Shown piece after piece: positions 28,622 to 37,752 of a stretch of 64,000 nucleotides of DNA. Location of the stretch: positions 62,001 to 126,000 of the forward strand of contig JADJPO010000004.1 in NCBI GenBank assembly GCA_016713225.1. The letters run 5' to 3'. Made by a program: the position numbers and the translations under genes. Each line of letters starts with the position of its first letter. Positions within the stretch are counted from its first letter, which is position 1. Source of the DNA: Kineosporiaceae bacterium (lineage in GTDB: Bacteria > Actinomycetota > Actinomycetes > Actinomycetales > Kineosporiaceae). Under the pieces are notes generated by a model. That model was given only the letters and a program-made list of their open reading frames with translations, did not search any database and had not been told where the DNA came from.

Positions 28622-29629
28622 TCAGGTCGGCAGCACCACCAGGCGCCCGGTCGTGGACCCCTCACCGAGCCGGCGCAATCCGTCGGCCGCATCGGCCAAC
28701 GACAACTGCTCGGTGACCAGCGGACGCACCGCGCGCGCCGAGGACAATCGCACCAGGTCGTCGTGGCAGCGGGCGACCAGCTGTGGCGCCTTCGTGCGGT
28801 AGAGCCCCCAGTGCAGCCCCAGGATCGAGTAGTTCTTGACCAGCGCATGGTTGAGCGCCGGCGTCGGGATCTTGCCGCTGGCGAACCCGACCAGCACGAT
28901 CCGCCCCTCGAACGCCACCACCTTGGTCGAGACCTCGAACGCCTCGCCCCCCACCGGATCGAACACCACGTCGGCACCGTGCCCGTCGGTGGCCTTCAGG
29001 ACGGCCTCGCGCACGTCGGTGGTGCTGCGATCGATGACCGTGCCGCACCCCAGCCTGCGCGCGGCCTCGACCTTGCCGGCATCGCCGACGACACCGATCA
29101 CCCGCGCGCCCGCCGCGAGCGCCAGTTGCACGGCAGCGCTGCCCACTCCCCCGGCCGCGGCGTGCACCAGGACGTGCTCCCCGACGCGCAGTGCCGCCCG
29201 GCGGTAGAGCGCGAACCAGGCGGTCTGATAGGCGATGTGCATCGCCGAGGCGTGGACGTCGTCCAGCCCCGGGGGCGCCGGCATGACCTCGGACGCCGCG
29301 CAGATCGCATGGGTCGCCAGGGCGCCGTGCGGCAGGGTCACCGTGCCGATCACCCGCTCGCCCACCTGATGCGGCGAGACCCCCTCGCCGACGGCGACCA
29401 CCAGGCCGCACAGCTCGAGACCCGGGGTGAACGGCAGCTCGGGCCGGTCCTGGTAGTGACCTCGGGCCAACAGGACATCAGCGAAATTGAGGGCACCGGC
29501 CCACACCTCGACCAGCACCTGGCCCGGGCCGGGCTCGGGCACCGGCAGCTCGACGAGCTGCATCACCTCGGCAGGTTCGCCGAGGGCAGGGACCTGCCAT
29601 GCCCGCATGGATGTCGCAATACTGCTCAT
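28622..29629 (-). CDS. Zinc-independent NADPH:quinone oxidoreductase-like dehydrogenase
   Basis: A 335-aa MDR-superfamily protein of the QOR type. MRAWQVPALGEPAEVMQLVELPVPEPGPGQVLVEVWAGALNFADVLL is the typical opening; the Rossmann motif is VLVHAAAGGVGSAAVQLALAAGA, and the structural and catalytic zinc Cys sets are absent. It should reduce quinones, enones or acryloyl/enoyl thioesters with NADPH. The ATG overlaps the SDR stop (ATGA), making it the last gene of a three-gene operon with the SDR and an acyl-CoA dehydrogenase. A fatty-acyl or enoyl substrate is therefore more likely than a quinone, by inference. Confidence 0.85.
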   Translation of the reverse strand: MSSIATSMRAWQVPALGEPAEVMQLVELPVPEPGPGQVLVEVWAGALNFADVLLARGHYQDRPELPFTPGLELCGLVVAVGEGVSPHQVGERVIGTVTLPHGALATHAICAASEVMPAPPGLDDVHASAMHIAYQTAWFALYRRAALRVGEHVLVHAAAGGVGSAAVQLALAAGARVIGVVGDAGKVEAARRLGCGTVIDRSTTDVREAVLKATDGHGADVVFDPVGGEAFEVSTKVVAFEGRIVLVGFASGKIPTPALNHALVKNYSILGLHWGLYRTKAPQLVARCHDDLVRLSSARAVRPLVTEQLSLADAADGLRRLGEGSTTGRLVVLPT

Positions 29630-30444
29630 CCGCTCGCCCGACCTCCTGTCAGCCCACCGGCCATGCTCACTCCCCCGTCCACCACGAGCGTCTGACCGGT
29701 GATCCATGACGCATCGGGCGAGGCCAGGAACGCTACCGCGGCAGCGACGTCCTGTGGCACTCCCAGCCTGCCCAGCGGGTAGCTCGCTGCGACGTCTGTC
29801 TCTCGGCCCTCGTACAGCAGCCGCGCGAAGGCCGTCTTGACCACCGCGGGCGCGACGGCGTTCACGCGGACAGCGGGGGCGAGTTCCAGGGCCAGCTGCG
29901 CGGTGACATGGATCAAGGCAGCCTTGCTGGCGCCGTAGGCGCCCAGCGGCGGCGCCGGGGCGAGACCGGCGACCGAGGTGATGTTGACCACAGCGGCGCC
30001 CTCGCGCCGGCCGAGCCCGGCCTCCAGGGCCAGACCGGTCCAGGCGATGCTCGCCCCCACGTTGACCGCGAAGGTCTTGGCCAGCGCGTCCGGGTCGGTG
30101 GCGATGAGCGGGCCGGCGATCGGGTTGATGCCGGTGTTGTTCACCAGCACGTCGAAGCCCCCGAAGGTCTCGACCAGCATGGTGACGGCCTCGCGGCGGT
30201 GCTCGTCGTCGTCCGCCCGGCCGGCGATCGCGATCGCGTGGCGCGGGCCGCCGAGCGCCGCCACCGCCTCGGCGAGCGCCTCGGCGCCGCGGGCGGTGAT
30301 CCCGACCCGGGCGCCCTCGGCCACCAGGCGCTCGGCGATGGCCAGCCCGATACCCCGGCTGGCCCCGGTGACCAGGGCGACCCGGCCCTCGAAGCGCCGC
30401 GGCGCGCCCGGCCGCGCCGCGCCGTGGCCCTCGACCGGGTTCAC
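29626..30444 (-). CDS. Short-chain dehydrogenase/reductase
   Basis: A 272-aa classical SDR. VALVTGASRGIGLAIAERL is the TGxxxGxG cofactor site, VLVNNTGIN the NNAG equivalent, VVNITSVAG the catalytic Ser, and YGASKAALI the YxxxK pair. The end WITGQTLVVDGGVSM is the FabG-like C-terminus. It probably oxidises or reduces a 3-hydroxyacyl-type substrate. GTG at 30444 overlaps the acyl-CoA dehydrogenase stop (GTGA) and its own stop overlaps the next gene, so all three are co-translated. Confidence 0.87.
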   Translation of the reverse strand: MNPVEGHGAARPGAPRRFEGRVALVTGASRGIGLAIAERLVAEGARVGITARGAEALAEAVAALGGPRHAIAIAGRADDDEHRREAVTMLVETFGGFDVLVNNTGINPIAGPLIATDPDALAKTFAVNVGASIAWTGLALEAGLGRREGAAVVNITSVAGLAPAPPLGAYGASKAALIHVTAQLALELAPAVRVNAVAPAVVKTAFARLLYEGRETDVAASYPLGRLGVPQDVAAAVAFLASPDASWITGQTLVVDGGVSMAGGLTGGRASG

Positions 30445-31589
30445 AGCCCGAGGTCCCGACCGATGAGCTCCTTCATGATCTCGTTCGAGCCCGCCCAGAT
30501 CTCGGTCACCCGGGCGTCCCGCCAGGCCCGGGCCACGCGGTACTCGTTCATGAAGCCGTAGCCGCCGTGCAATTGGACGCACACGTCCAGCACGTCGTTC
30601 TGCACCTGGGCGCTCCACCATTTCGCCTTGGCGGCGTCGATGGCGCTCAGTTCGCCGGCCACGTGCGCCATCACGCACTGGTCGACGAAGGCCTGGGTCA
30701 CCTCGACGGCGGTGACCAGCTCGGCGATCTTGAACTTGTTGTGCTGGAAGGTGCCGATCGCCTGACCGAAGGCCTTGCGCTGCTTGGTGTACTCGATCGT
30801 CTCGGCCAGGATCGTGCTCACATGGGCGATGTTGCAGACGGCCGCCCCGAGCCGCTCCTGGGGCAGACGCTCCATCATGTGGATGAAGCCGCGGCCCTCG
30901 GTGCCGATCAGGTTCGCGGCGGGCACCCGGACGCCGGAGAAGAACAGCTCGGCGGTGTCGGACTCGTCCTGACCGACCTTGTCGAGCTTGCGGCCGCGGC
31001 TGAACCCCGCCATCCCGGTCTCGACGGCGAACAGCGAGATGCCCTTGGCGCCCTGGGCCGGGTCGGTCCGTGCCGCGACGATCACCAGGTCGGCGCCGTA
31101 GCCGTTGGTGATGAAGGTCTTGGAGCCGTCGAGCACCCAGACGTCGCCGTCGCGCACCGCGGTGGTCTTCAAGGCCGCCAGGTCGGAGCCACCACCCGGC
31201 TCGGTCATGCCCATGGCGGTGACGATCTCGCCCGCAGCGAAGCCGGGCAACCATCGCTGCTTCTGCTCCGGTGTCGTCAGCTCGACCAGATAGGGAGCGT
31301 TCACGTCGCAATGGATGCCCAGGCACGAGCTGAAGGCTGCCGACACGGCCGACAACTCCTCGGCGAAGACCGCGGTGAACCGGTAGTCGTGGCCCACGCC
31401 ACCACCGCCGTACTCCTCGGGTACCTGCAACCCCAGGAAGCCCTGTCTGCCGGCCTCCAGCCAGATCTCGCGGGGGATGGCCTTGGCCGCGATGAACTCC
31501 TCGTGGCGGGGCCGGACGTGACGGTCGAGGAACTCGCGCACCGAGGCGCGCAGGGCGTGATGCTCGTCGGTGAAGATGGTGCGCCGCAT
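30441..31589 (-). CDS. Acyl-CoA dehydrogenase
   Basis: A 382-aa FAD-dependent acyl-CoA dehydrogenase that introduces the alpha-beta double bond in an acyl-CoA. MGMTEPGGGSDLAALKTTAVRDGD and FITNGYGADLVIVAARTD form the flavin-binding middle domain, RKAFGQAIGTFQHNKFKIAEL and QLHGGYGFMNEYRVARAWRDARVTEIWAGSNEIMKELIGRDL the C-terminal helical domain, including the Glu of the IWxGxxEI segment near the active site. It heads a three-gene operon. ATG at 31589 is chosen because the 45 open codons upstream are encoded by a tandem repeat. Confidence 0.92.
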   Translation of the reverse strand: MRRTIFTDEHHALRASVREFLDRHVRPRHEEFIAAKAIPREIWLEAGRQGFLGLQVPEEYGGGGVGHDYRFTAVFAEELSAVSAAFSSCLGIHCDVNAPYLVELTTPEQKQRWLPGFAAGEIVTAMGMTEPGGGSDLAALKTTAVRDGDVWVLDGSKTFITNGYGADLVIVAARTDPAQGAKGISLFAVETGMAGFSRGRKLDKVGQDESDTAELFFSGVRVPAANLIGTEGRGFIHMMERLPQERLGAAVCNIAHVSTILAETIEYTKQRKAFGQAIGTFQHNKFKIAELVTAVEVTQAFVDQCVMAHVAGELSAIDAAKAKWWSAQVQNDVLDVCVQLHGGYGFMNEYRVARAWRDARVTEIWAGSNEIMKELIGRDLGL

Positions 31590-31619
31590 GGCGGCCTCCA
31601 GCGAACTGGTCGAGTCGAA

Positions 31620-31658
31620 CTGTCGGATGGAGCTGTCGGATGGAGCTGTCGAATGGAG
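31620..31658. repeat. Three tandem 13-bp copies upstream of the acyl-CoA dehydrogenase operon
   Basis: CTGTCGGATGGAG occurs twice exactly and a third time as CTGTCGAATGGAG, 31 nt upstream of the dehydrogenase start. The position allows a role as iterated regulator sites, but it may be simple slippage. Confidence 0.8.
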
Positions 31659-31741
31659 CGGGTGTCCGTTCCCGATGAGTCTTGCACCGACGTCCGACAG
31701 CCGATGATGAACCTCGACACGCACTCACGACAGAAGCCGGC

Positions 31742-32121
31742 GTGAGTGAGCTGAAAGTGACCGAGGGATCACAGTGCGTCGATGATCCCCTCGAGCGAGC
31801 AGGGTCCGACGATGCCGGACGGCGTCCCCGAACCCGAGACACGTTTCTCGACAACGGATCTGGATGCGAACCACCGGCCCCGTGCCGGCCGCGGTGGACA
31901 CGCCCGCGCTGCACGCAGCGGTACTCGCCTACGCCAGCGACTACTCGATGCTCGAGCCGGTGCTGCGCCGCCACGGCCACACCTTCGCCGAACCGGGCAT
32001 CAAGATGGCGAGCCCCTCGGCCCAGGCCGCCCGAGGGCTGGGTCTGTCGCGGATCTTCACCCGCGACGGCCTCCTGGCGGCCTCGGTGGCCCAAGAGGGC
32101 ATGATCCGCGTCCCCGGCTGA
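31742..32121 (+). pseudogene. Broken duplicate of the acyl-CoA thioesterase gene at 40219
   Basis: The first 30 codons (VSELKVTEGSQCVDDPLERAGSDDAG) align with the N-terminus of the intact thioesterase, as does about 60 nt upstream. The frame then shifts by two bases and the sequence jumps to residues 224-325 (TPALHAAVLAYASDYS...RRHG), removing about 190 residues. A second, in-frame deletion removes residues 267-289 (LDHAMWFH to VDVTS), including the catalytic Asp268. The remainder ends EGMIRVPG at 32121. Nucleotide similarity is high where aligned. This is a decayed paralogue. Confidence 0.85.
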
Positions 32122-32331
32122 CGCCACCGAACCGACTCCACTGCCGTCCGTCGCACAACTCCCGCCGCTGGGCCGACATCGGCAGGATCCATCGGCGACG
32201 CCCGCACGAGGACGCACTGTTCAATGAAATTGCCCCCGACCCGACGGTCGGCCTCACCGGCGCAGCTGCCGGGGGAGCCGCCCGCCCGTGGGGCCTGAAC
32301 ACAATGGCGTGCTCGGCTCCAGGGAGCTCTC

Positions 32332-33285
32332 ATGCAACGTGCGTCCCGTCGTCGCCCCGGTGGCTCTCGTGCCCGCGGGGTTCCTGCCAGTTCCTTCGAG
32401 ATCGTGGCCAGGCAGGACTTCTCCGACGTCAGCTATCTGCTCGAGGTGCACCACCCGCTGATGGCACGGGCCGCCCTGCCGGGGCAATTCGTCATCGTGA
32501 TGTCCCATCCCGAGGGCGAGCGCATCCCGCTGACCCTGGCCGACTTCGATCGCGAGGCGGGCACCATCACCCTGGTGGTGCAGGCGGTCGGCAAGTCCAC
32601 CCTCGAGCTGCAGCGCGACGCCCAGGTGGGCACCACGCTCTACGGGATCGCCGGCCCGCTGGGCATGCCCAGCCCGATCCACCGGCTGCGCACGGTGATC
32701 TGTGTGGGCGGCGGGCTGGGCGTGGCCCCGACGTTCCCGCAGGCGCGGGCGTTCCACGAGAACGGCACCCGGGTGGTCGGCGTCCTCGGATTCCGCAGCG
32801 CAGGGCTGGTGTTCTGGGAGGACAAGTTCCGTGAGGTCTGTGACGACCTGATCCTGTGCACCGACGACGGGTCTGCCGGCATCCAGGGTCGCGTCACCGA
32901 CGGGCTGACCCTGGCGCTGGACAGCTACGACGACGTCGACGAGGTGGTGGCGATCGGCCCGCCGGTGATGATGGCCGCCTGCGCCGAGGTCACCCGGCCA
33001 CGCGGCGTCCGCACCAGCGTCAGTCTCAACCCGATCATGGTCGACGGCACCGGTATGTGCGGCGGCTGCCGGGTGCGACTGAAGGACGGCGTCAAGTTCG
33101 CCTGCGTCGACGGCCCCGACTTCGACGCCCACCAGGTCGACTTCGCCGAGCTGATCAACCGGCTCGGCAGCTTCCGCCCCACGGAATCCCAGGCCGTGGA
33201 CGCCTGGGAACACTCCTGTCAGCGCGCCGAGCAGGCCTCTGCCGAGACCCTGGTCTCCGGCCTGCCGACCGACGGAAAGGCCTGA
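32332..33285 (+). CDS. NfnA-like / sulfide dehydrogenase beta-type FAD and [2Fe-2S] NAD(H)-binding subunit
   Basis: A 317-aa ferredoxin-NADP reductase-fold protein. PGQFVIVMSHPEGERIPLTLADF is the FAD site, TVICVGGGLGVAPTFPQARAF the NAD site, and MVDGTGMCGGCRVRL..KFACVDGPDFDAHQVDF the C-terminal [2Fe-2S] region with Cys243, Cys246, Cys258 and a nearby Asp238, matching the 3-Cys-plus-Asp pattern of Nfn/SudB small subunits. In NfnAB this subunit oxidises NADH. It is the first gene of a five-gene operon; NfnB follows after 2 nt. ATG at 32332 has GGGAG upstream. Confidence 0.85.
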   Translation: MQRASRRRPGGSRARGVPASSFEIVARQDFSDVSYLLEVHHPLMARAALPGQFVIVMSHPEGERIPLTLADFDREAGTITLVVQAVGKSTLELQRDAQVGTTLYGIAGPLGMPSPIHRLRTVICVGGGLGVAPTFPQARAFHENGTRVVGVLGFRSAGLVFWEDKFREVCDDLILCTDDGSAGIQGRVTDGLTLALDSYDDVDEVVAIGPPVMMAACAEVTRPRGVRTSVSLNPIMVDGTGMCGGCRVRLKDGVKFACVDGPDFDAHQVDFAELINRLGSFRPTESQAVDAWEHSCQRAEQASAETLVSGLPTDGKA

Positions 33286-33287
33286 CC

Positions 33288-34844
33288 GTGGCGGCCAAGC
33301 GGACCATCCGCACCATTCCTCAGGAGCGCACACCCGCTCGCGAGCAGGATCCCGCCGAACGGGCTCGCAATTTCTCCGAGGTGACTCTGGGCTACAACGA
33401 GGCCGAGGCCACCCGGGAGGCACAGCGGTGCCTGGACTGCGCCGACCCGGTCTGCATCCGCGGCTGCCCGGTGTCCATCGACATCCCCACCTTCATCCGC
33501 AAGATCAATGCGGGCGATCCGCGGGGCGCGTACGACACCATCGCCGAGTCCAATCTGCTGCCCGCGGTCTGCGGGCGGGTGTGCCCGCAGGAGAACCAGT
33601 GCGAGGGCGTCTGCACCGTCGCCGACTCCCTGGAGCCGGTGGCGATCGGGCGGCTGGAGCGCTACATCGGTGACCTGGCGATCGCCAACGACTGGGCGCG
33701 GCGTCCGCACATCGTCGCGACCGACCACCGGGTGGCCGTCGTCGGCTCCGGCCCGGCCGGCATGGCCTGCGCCGCCGACCTGGCCAAGGCCGGCTGCGAG
33801 GTCACCGTCTTCGAGGCCCTGCACCTGCCCGGCGGGGTGCTGCGCTATGGCATCCCCGACTTCCGGCTGCCCAACGAGGTGATCGACGCCGAGATCACCA
33901 ATCTCGAGAAACTCGGCGTCCAGTTCATCACCAACACCGTGGTGGGTCGGTTGTTCACCATCGAGGACATGGTCACCGAGCTGGGCTTCGACGCGGTGTT
34001 CATCGGTACCGGCGCCGGGTACCCGACCATGTTGGGCATCCCGGGGGACTCGCTCAAGGGCGTGCTGTCGGCGAACGAACTGCTCACCCGGGCGAATCTG
34101 ATGCACGCCCGGGAGTTTCCCGTCTACGACACCCCGATCCCGCTGGGCCGCGAGGTGGCAGTGGTCGGCGCCGGCAACACCGCGATGGACGCGATGCGGA
34201 TGGGCATCCGGCTGGGCGCCGAGCGGGTGCACTGCATCTATCGGCGCTCGCGGGCCGAGGCCCCGGCCCGCGTGGAGGAGGTGCACCACGCCGAGCAGGA
34301 AGGCGTCGAGTTCCACTGGCTGACCAACCCGGTCGAGCTGCTGGACGACGGCACCGGCGCCGTACGCGGCATGCGCTGTGTGCAGATGGAGCTCGGCGAG
34401 CCCGATGCCTCCGGGCGACGCCGCCCGGTGCCGGTACCCGGCAGCGAGTTCGAGTTCGCCTGTGACCAGGTGGTCTTCGCCATCGGCACCAACGCCAACC
34501 CGATCATCGGTCAGACCTCGCAGCTGACCATGAACCAGCGGGGCTACCTCGAGGTCGACGAGACGATGGCCACCTCGATCATCGGCGTCTATGCCGGTGG
34601 CGACATCGTCACCGGCGCCGCCACCGTGATCGAGGCGATGGGCGCCGGACGACGGGCCGCCGCGGCCATCAAGGACTACCTCGCGATCCGCGATCCGCGC
34701 CGGCGCTACCGCGAGCCGGGCGAGCCGATCGTCTTCGGCCTGCCCGCCGGTGAGCGGAACTTCGCCCCGCTGCAGCTGGTCGCCGACCTGCCCGAGGACG
34801 TCGCCGAGACCGGCGACCGCAACGAGAGGACGCCGGCCCCATGA
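33288..34844 (+). CDS. NfnB-like / NADPH-dependent glutamate synthase beta-type flavoprotein
   Basis: A 518-aa flavoprotein of the GltD/NfnB/SudA family. Residues 48-112 contain two [4Fe-4S] cluster motifs (CLDCADPVCIRGCP; CGRVCPQENQCEGVC). FAD binding is at VAVVGSGPAGMACAADLAKAG, NADPH binding at VAVVGAGNTAMDAMRMGIRLGA, and the second FAD signature at GVYAGGDIVTGAATVIEAMGAGRRAA. Without a GltB partner and directly behind an NfnA-like gene, the likely job is the large subunit of an NADH-dependent ferredoxin:NADP oxidoreductase. GTG start. Its stop overlaps the next ATG (ATGA). Confidence 0.88.
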   Translation: MAAKRTIRTIPQERTPAREQDPAERARNFSEVTLGYNEAEATREAQRCLDCADPVCIRGCPVSIDIPTFIRKINAGDPRGAYDTIAESNLLPAVCGRVCPQENQCEGVCTVADSLEPVAIGRLERYIGDLAIANDWARRPHIVATDHRVAVVGSGPAGMACAADLAKAGCEVTVFEALHLPGGVLRYGIPDFRLPNEVIDAEITNLEKLGVQFITNTVVGRLFTIEDMVTELGFDAVFIGTGAGYPTMLGIPGDSLKGVLSANELLTRANLMHAREFPVYDTPIPLGREVAVVGAGNTAMDAMRMGIRLGAERVHCIYRRSRAEAPARVEEVHHAEQEGVEFHWLTNPVELLDDGTGAVRGMRCVQMELGEPDASGRRRPVPVPGSEFEFACDQVVFAIGTNANPIIGQTSQLTMNQRGYLEVDETMATSIIGVYAGGDIVTGAATVIEAMGAGRRAAAAIKDYLAIRDPRRRYREPGEPIVFGLPAGERNFAPLQLVADLPEDVAETGDRNERTPAP

Positions 34845-36751
34845 GCACCGTTTCCGAGGCGCAGGAGGCATCGGCCGGGGACACCGACCACGCCCGCGCC
34901 GGTGGCCCCAGCCTCACCCGGGTCACCGAGCACGTGGTGGAGATCATCAGCGACTCCGGTGAGGGCGCCCAACGGTGCGGCCAGTCCTTCGGCGCGATCG
35001 CCGCCCGCTCGGGGTACGGGATCTGGACCGTCGAGATCATTCCCGCCGAGATCCAGCCGCCGGCGCGCAGCGTCGCCGGGGCCAGCGGCAACCGGGTGCG
35101 GCTCGGGTCGGGCCGGATCACCAACGGTGGGGACGCCGCCGACCTGGTGGTGGCCTTCAACGAGCAGGTGCTGCTGGGCCGGGTCCGGATGAACGAGCTG
35201 CGCCCGGGCTGCACGATCCTGCTGGAGAACATGTGGCGCGAGCACCGCGACCCCGCGGTGGTGGCGTCCTACACCGAGACCTACGACGCCCTGGTCGCCG
35301 CCGGCTACCGGGTGATCGAGATCCCGATGGAACGCGAGTGCAAGAAGATCGTGCGTGACCCGCGCAAGGGCAAGAACATGTTCGCCCTCGGCATGCTCAG
35401 CGCCGTCTTCCGCTTCGATCTGGCGCTGGCGCGCGACCAGGTGGCGCTGACCTTTCGCAAGAAGTCGCGCCAGCTCATCGAGAGCAACACCCGCCTGCTC
35501 GAGGCCGGGTACGCCTGGGCGCAGGCCAACCTGCCCTTCGCCTTCGACATGCCCGCCACCCTGACCGCCGGCGACCAGATCGTGGTCAACGGCAACACCG
35601 CGCTGGCGCTGGGCGTGGTGGCCTCGGGCATGGAGATCTGCGCCATGTACCCGATCACGCCCGCCACCTCGGCCTCGCACTACCTGTCGGAGATCTTCGC
35701 CAAGGTCGGCGGGATGGTGCACCAGGCCGAGGACGAGATCGCGGCCTGCACCTTCGCCATCGGCGCCTCCTACGCCGGCAAGTGCGCGGTGACGATCACG
35801 TCCGGGCCGGGGTACTCGCTCAAGCAGGAAGCCATCGGGCTGGCGGTGATGGGCGAGATCCCGCTCGTCGTGGTGAACGTGCAGCGCGGGGGGCCGAGCA
35901 CCGGCCAGCCCACCAAGGTCGAGCAGGGCGACCTGATGACCACCATCTTCGGCAGCCACGGTGACGCCCCCAAGGTGGTGATCGCCCCGAGCACGATCGA
36001 GGACTGCTTCTACTCGGTGATCGCGGCGCGACGGATCGCCGAGACCTTCAACATGGTGGTCGTCGTCCTGTCGGACGCGAGCCTGGCCACCGCGCAACAA
36101 CCCTTCCCCCGGCCCCGGTTCGACCCGGCGTGGCTGGCCCCGCCGGTCGACCAGAGCCAGGTGCCCGAGGGCCTGGCGCCGTACGCCTGGGACGCCGACA
36201 CGGGGCTCGCCCGCCGGTTCGTCCCCGGCCAGCCGGGAGGGATGTACACCATGACCGGTCTGGCTCACGACGCCGAGGCCGGGGTGGCCTACGACCCGGC
36301 GTCCAACGAGCAGGGAATGCACGCTCGAAGCCTCAAACTCGCGGCGCTGCAACGCACCCTGGTCACCCCACCGGTGGTGGGCGGTGACTCGGGCGAGTTG
36401 TTGGTGATCGGCTGGGGCAGCACGAAGGGGGCGATCGAGGAGGCTGCAGCCCGGGCGCGCGAGGAGGGATTGCGGGTCTCGTCCCTGCACCTGCGCTTCG
36501 TCCACCCGTTGCCCGGTGGCCTGAAGGAGATCATGCAACGGTTCGAGCAGGTGATGACCGTCGAGGGCAACTGGAGCGACAACCCGGACGACCCGCTCAT
36601 CGACGAGTCCAACCGGCGTCACTCATCGCTGGCGATGCTGCTGCGTTCGCGCTACCTGGTCGACGTCGACTCCTGGAGCGAGGTCGGCGGTAACCCGATC
36701 AAGCCCGGCACCGTGCACCGCGTGATCTCGAGGAAGGTGGGTCGGCGATGA
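34841..36751 (+). CDS. korA: 2-oxoacid:ferredoxin oxidoreductase, fused gamma-alpha subunit
   Basis: A 636-aa subunit. Residues 30-235 are the gamma domain (GEGAQRCGQSFGAIAARSGYG). Residues 245-636 are the alpha domain with the family signature YPITPATSASH (270-280), Glu297 region QAEDEIAA, TSGPGYSLKQE (320-330) and QRGGPSTGQPTK (348-359). With KorB it would convert a 2-oxoacid and CoA to acyl-CoA, CO2 and reduced ferredoxin. The substrate (2-oxoglutarate, pyruvate, branched-chain or aryl) cannot be read from the sequence. Overlaps NfnB and KorB by 4 nt each. Confidence 0.9.
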   Translation: MSTVSEAQEASAGDTDHARAGGPSLTRVTEHVVEIISDSGEGAQRCGQSFGAIAARSGYGIWTVEIIPAEIQPPARSVAGASGNRVRLGSGRITNGGDAADLVVAFNEQVLLGRVRMNELRPGCTILLENMWREHRDPAVVASYTETYDALVAAGYRVIEIPMERECKKIVRDPRKGKNMFALGMLSAVFRFDLALARDQVALTFRKKSRQLIESNTRLLEAGYAWAQANLPFAFDMPATLTAGDQIVVNGNTALALGVVASGMEICAMYPITPATSASHYLSEIFAKVGGMVHQAEDEIAACTFAIGASYAGKCAVTITSGPGYSLKQEAIGLAVMGEIPLVVVNVQRGGPSTGQPTKVEQGDLMTTIFGSHGDAPKVVIAPSTIEDCFYSVIAARRIAETFNMVVVVLSDASLATAQQPFPRPRFDPAWLAPPVDQSQVPEGLAPYAWDADTGLARRFVPGQPGGMYTMTGLAHDAEAGVAYDPASNEQGMHARSLKLAALQRTLVTPPVVGGDSGELLVIGWGSTKGAIEEAAARAREEGLRVSSLHLRFVHPLPGGLKEIMQRFEQVMTVEGNWSDNPDDPLIDESNRRHSSLAMLLRSRYLVDVDSWSEVGGNPIKPGTVHRVISRKVGRR

Positions 36752-37752
36752 CCGAGCTGCTGCACAACGGCTCCACACCCCAGGGTGCGGCCGAGTCCCT
36801 GCTGCGGTTGTACGACGAGCGCGTCGAGATCGAGGGCTACCAGAAGGCCATTCCCCGATGGTGTTCGGGCTGCGGCGACAACGCGGTCCTCGCGGCGCTG
36901 CAACGGCTGCTGCGGGACGAGGGGCTGCGGCCGGAGAAGACCGTGTTCGTGTCCGGCATCGGGTGCTCGAGCCGGTTGCCGCACTACATGAACACCTACG
37001 GCTTCCACGGCATCCACGGTCGCTCGCTGCCGGTGGCCGAGGGCATCCGGCTGGCCCGGCCCGACCTGCACGTGTTCGTGAACACCGGGGACGGCGACTG
37101 CTTCAGCATCGGGGCCGCGCACTGGATCCACGCCATCCGCTACAACATGAAGATGGTCGTGATGGTCCACGACAACCAGATCTACGGCCTGACCAAGAAG
37201 CAGGCCTCCCCCACCTCGCCGACGAACACCATCTCCAACACCACCCCTCGCGGGTCGCGGCTCGAGGCCCTGAACCCGCTGACGGTCACCCTCGGCATCC
37301 AGAACGTCTCGTTCGTGGCCCAGGCTGCCGACTGGATCCCCGAGGTGCTCTACGACATCGTGCAGGCCGCCTTCCACCACGACGGGCTCGCCTTCGTCCG
37401 CATCATCCAGCGCTGCCCGGAGTGGATGCCGTCGCTGCTGGACCCGTGGCTGCACGATCCGAGCCGGGTGCAGTTGCTGCACCACGAGAAGGCTCTCTCG
37501 CTGAGCTCGTCGACCAAGCTGCTCTATCGCAACACCCTCGAGCACGACCCGTCCGACATCCACCGGGCCCGCGAGGTGGCGTCCTCGACGGACCCGTTAC
37601 CGATCGGCATCCTCTACCACGACCCGAGCGTGCCGCGGCACGACCAGATCCTGCGCGAGAACGTGACGCACTCCGCCGAATCGGTTCGCCGGCTGCTCGA
37701 GACCGAGTTCGACAAGTTCGCCGTGGCCGAGCGGGCAGGTTCGGATGAGTGA
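36748..37752 (+). CDS. korB: 2-oxoacid:ferredoxin oxidoreductase, TPP-binding beta subunit
   Basis: A 334-aa subunit carrying thiamine pyrophosphate and one [4Fe-4S] cluster. The cluster ligands fit Cys39, Cys42, Cys73 and Cys223, with spacing nearly identical to archaeal two-subunit oxidoreductases (3, 31, about 150). TPP-Mg binding is NTGDGDCFSIG..H..RYNM and HDNQIYGLTKKQASPTS. It ends with a C-terminal helical tail longer than in archaea. The gene overlaps korA by 4 nt and the Fe-S protein gene by 8 nt, so stoichiometric production is likely. Confidence 0.92.
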   Translation: MTELLHNGSTPQGAAESLLRLYDERVEIEGYQKAIPRWCSGCGDNAVLAALQRLLRDEGLRPEKTVFVSGIGCSSRLPHYMNTYGFHGIHGRSLPVAEGIRLARPDLHVFVNTGDGDCFSIGAAHWIHAIRYNMKMVVMVHDNQIYGLTKKQASPTSPTNTISNTTPRGSRLEALNPLTVTLGIQNVSFVAQAADWIPEVLYDIVQAAFHHDGLAFVRIIQRCPEWMPSLLDPWLHDPSRVQLLHHEKALSLSSSTKLLYRNTLEHDPSDIHRAREVASSTDPLPIGILYHDPSVPRHDQILRENVTHSAESVRRLLETEFDKFAVAERAGSDE

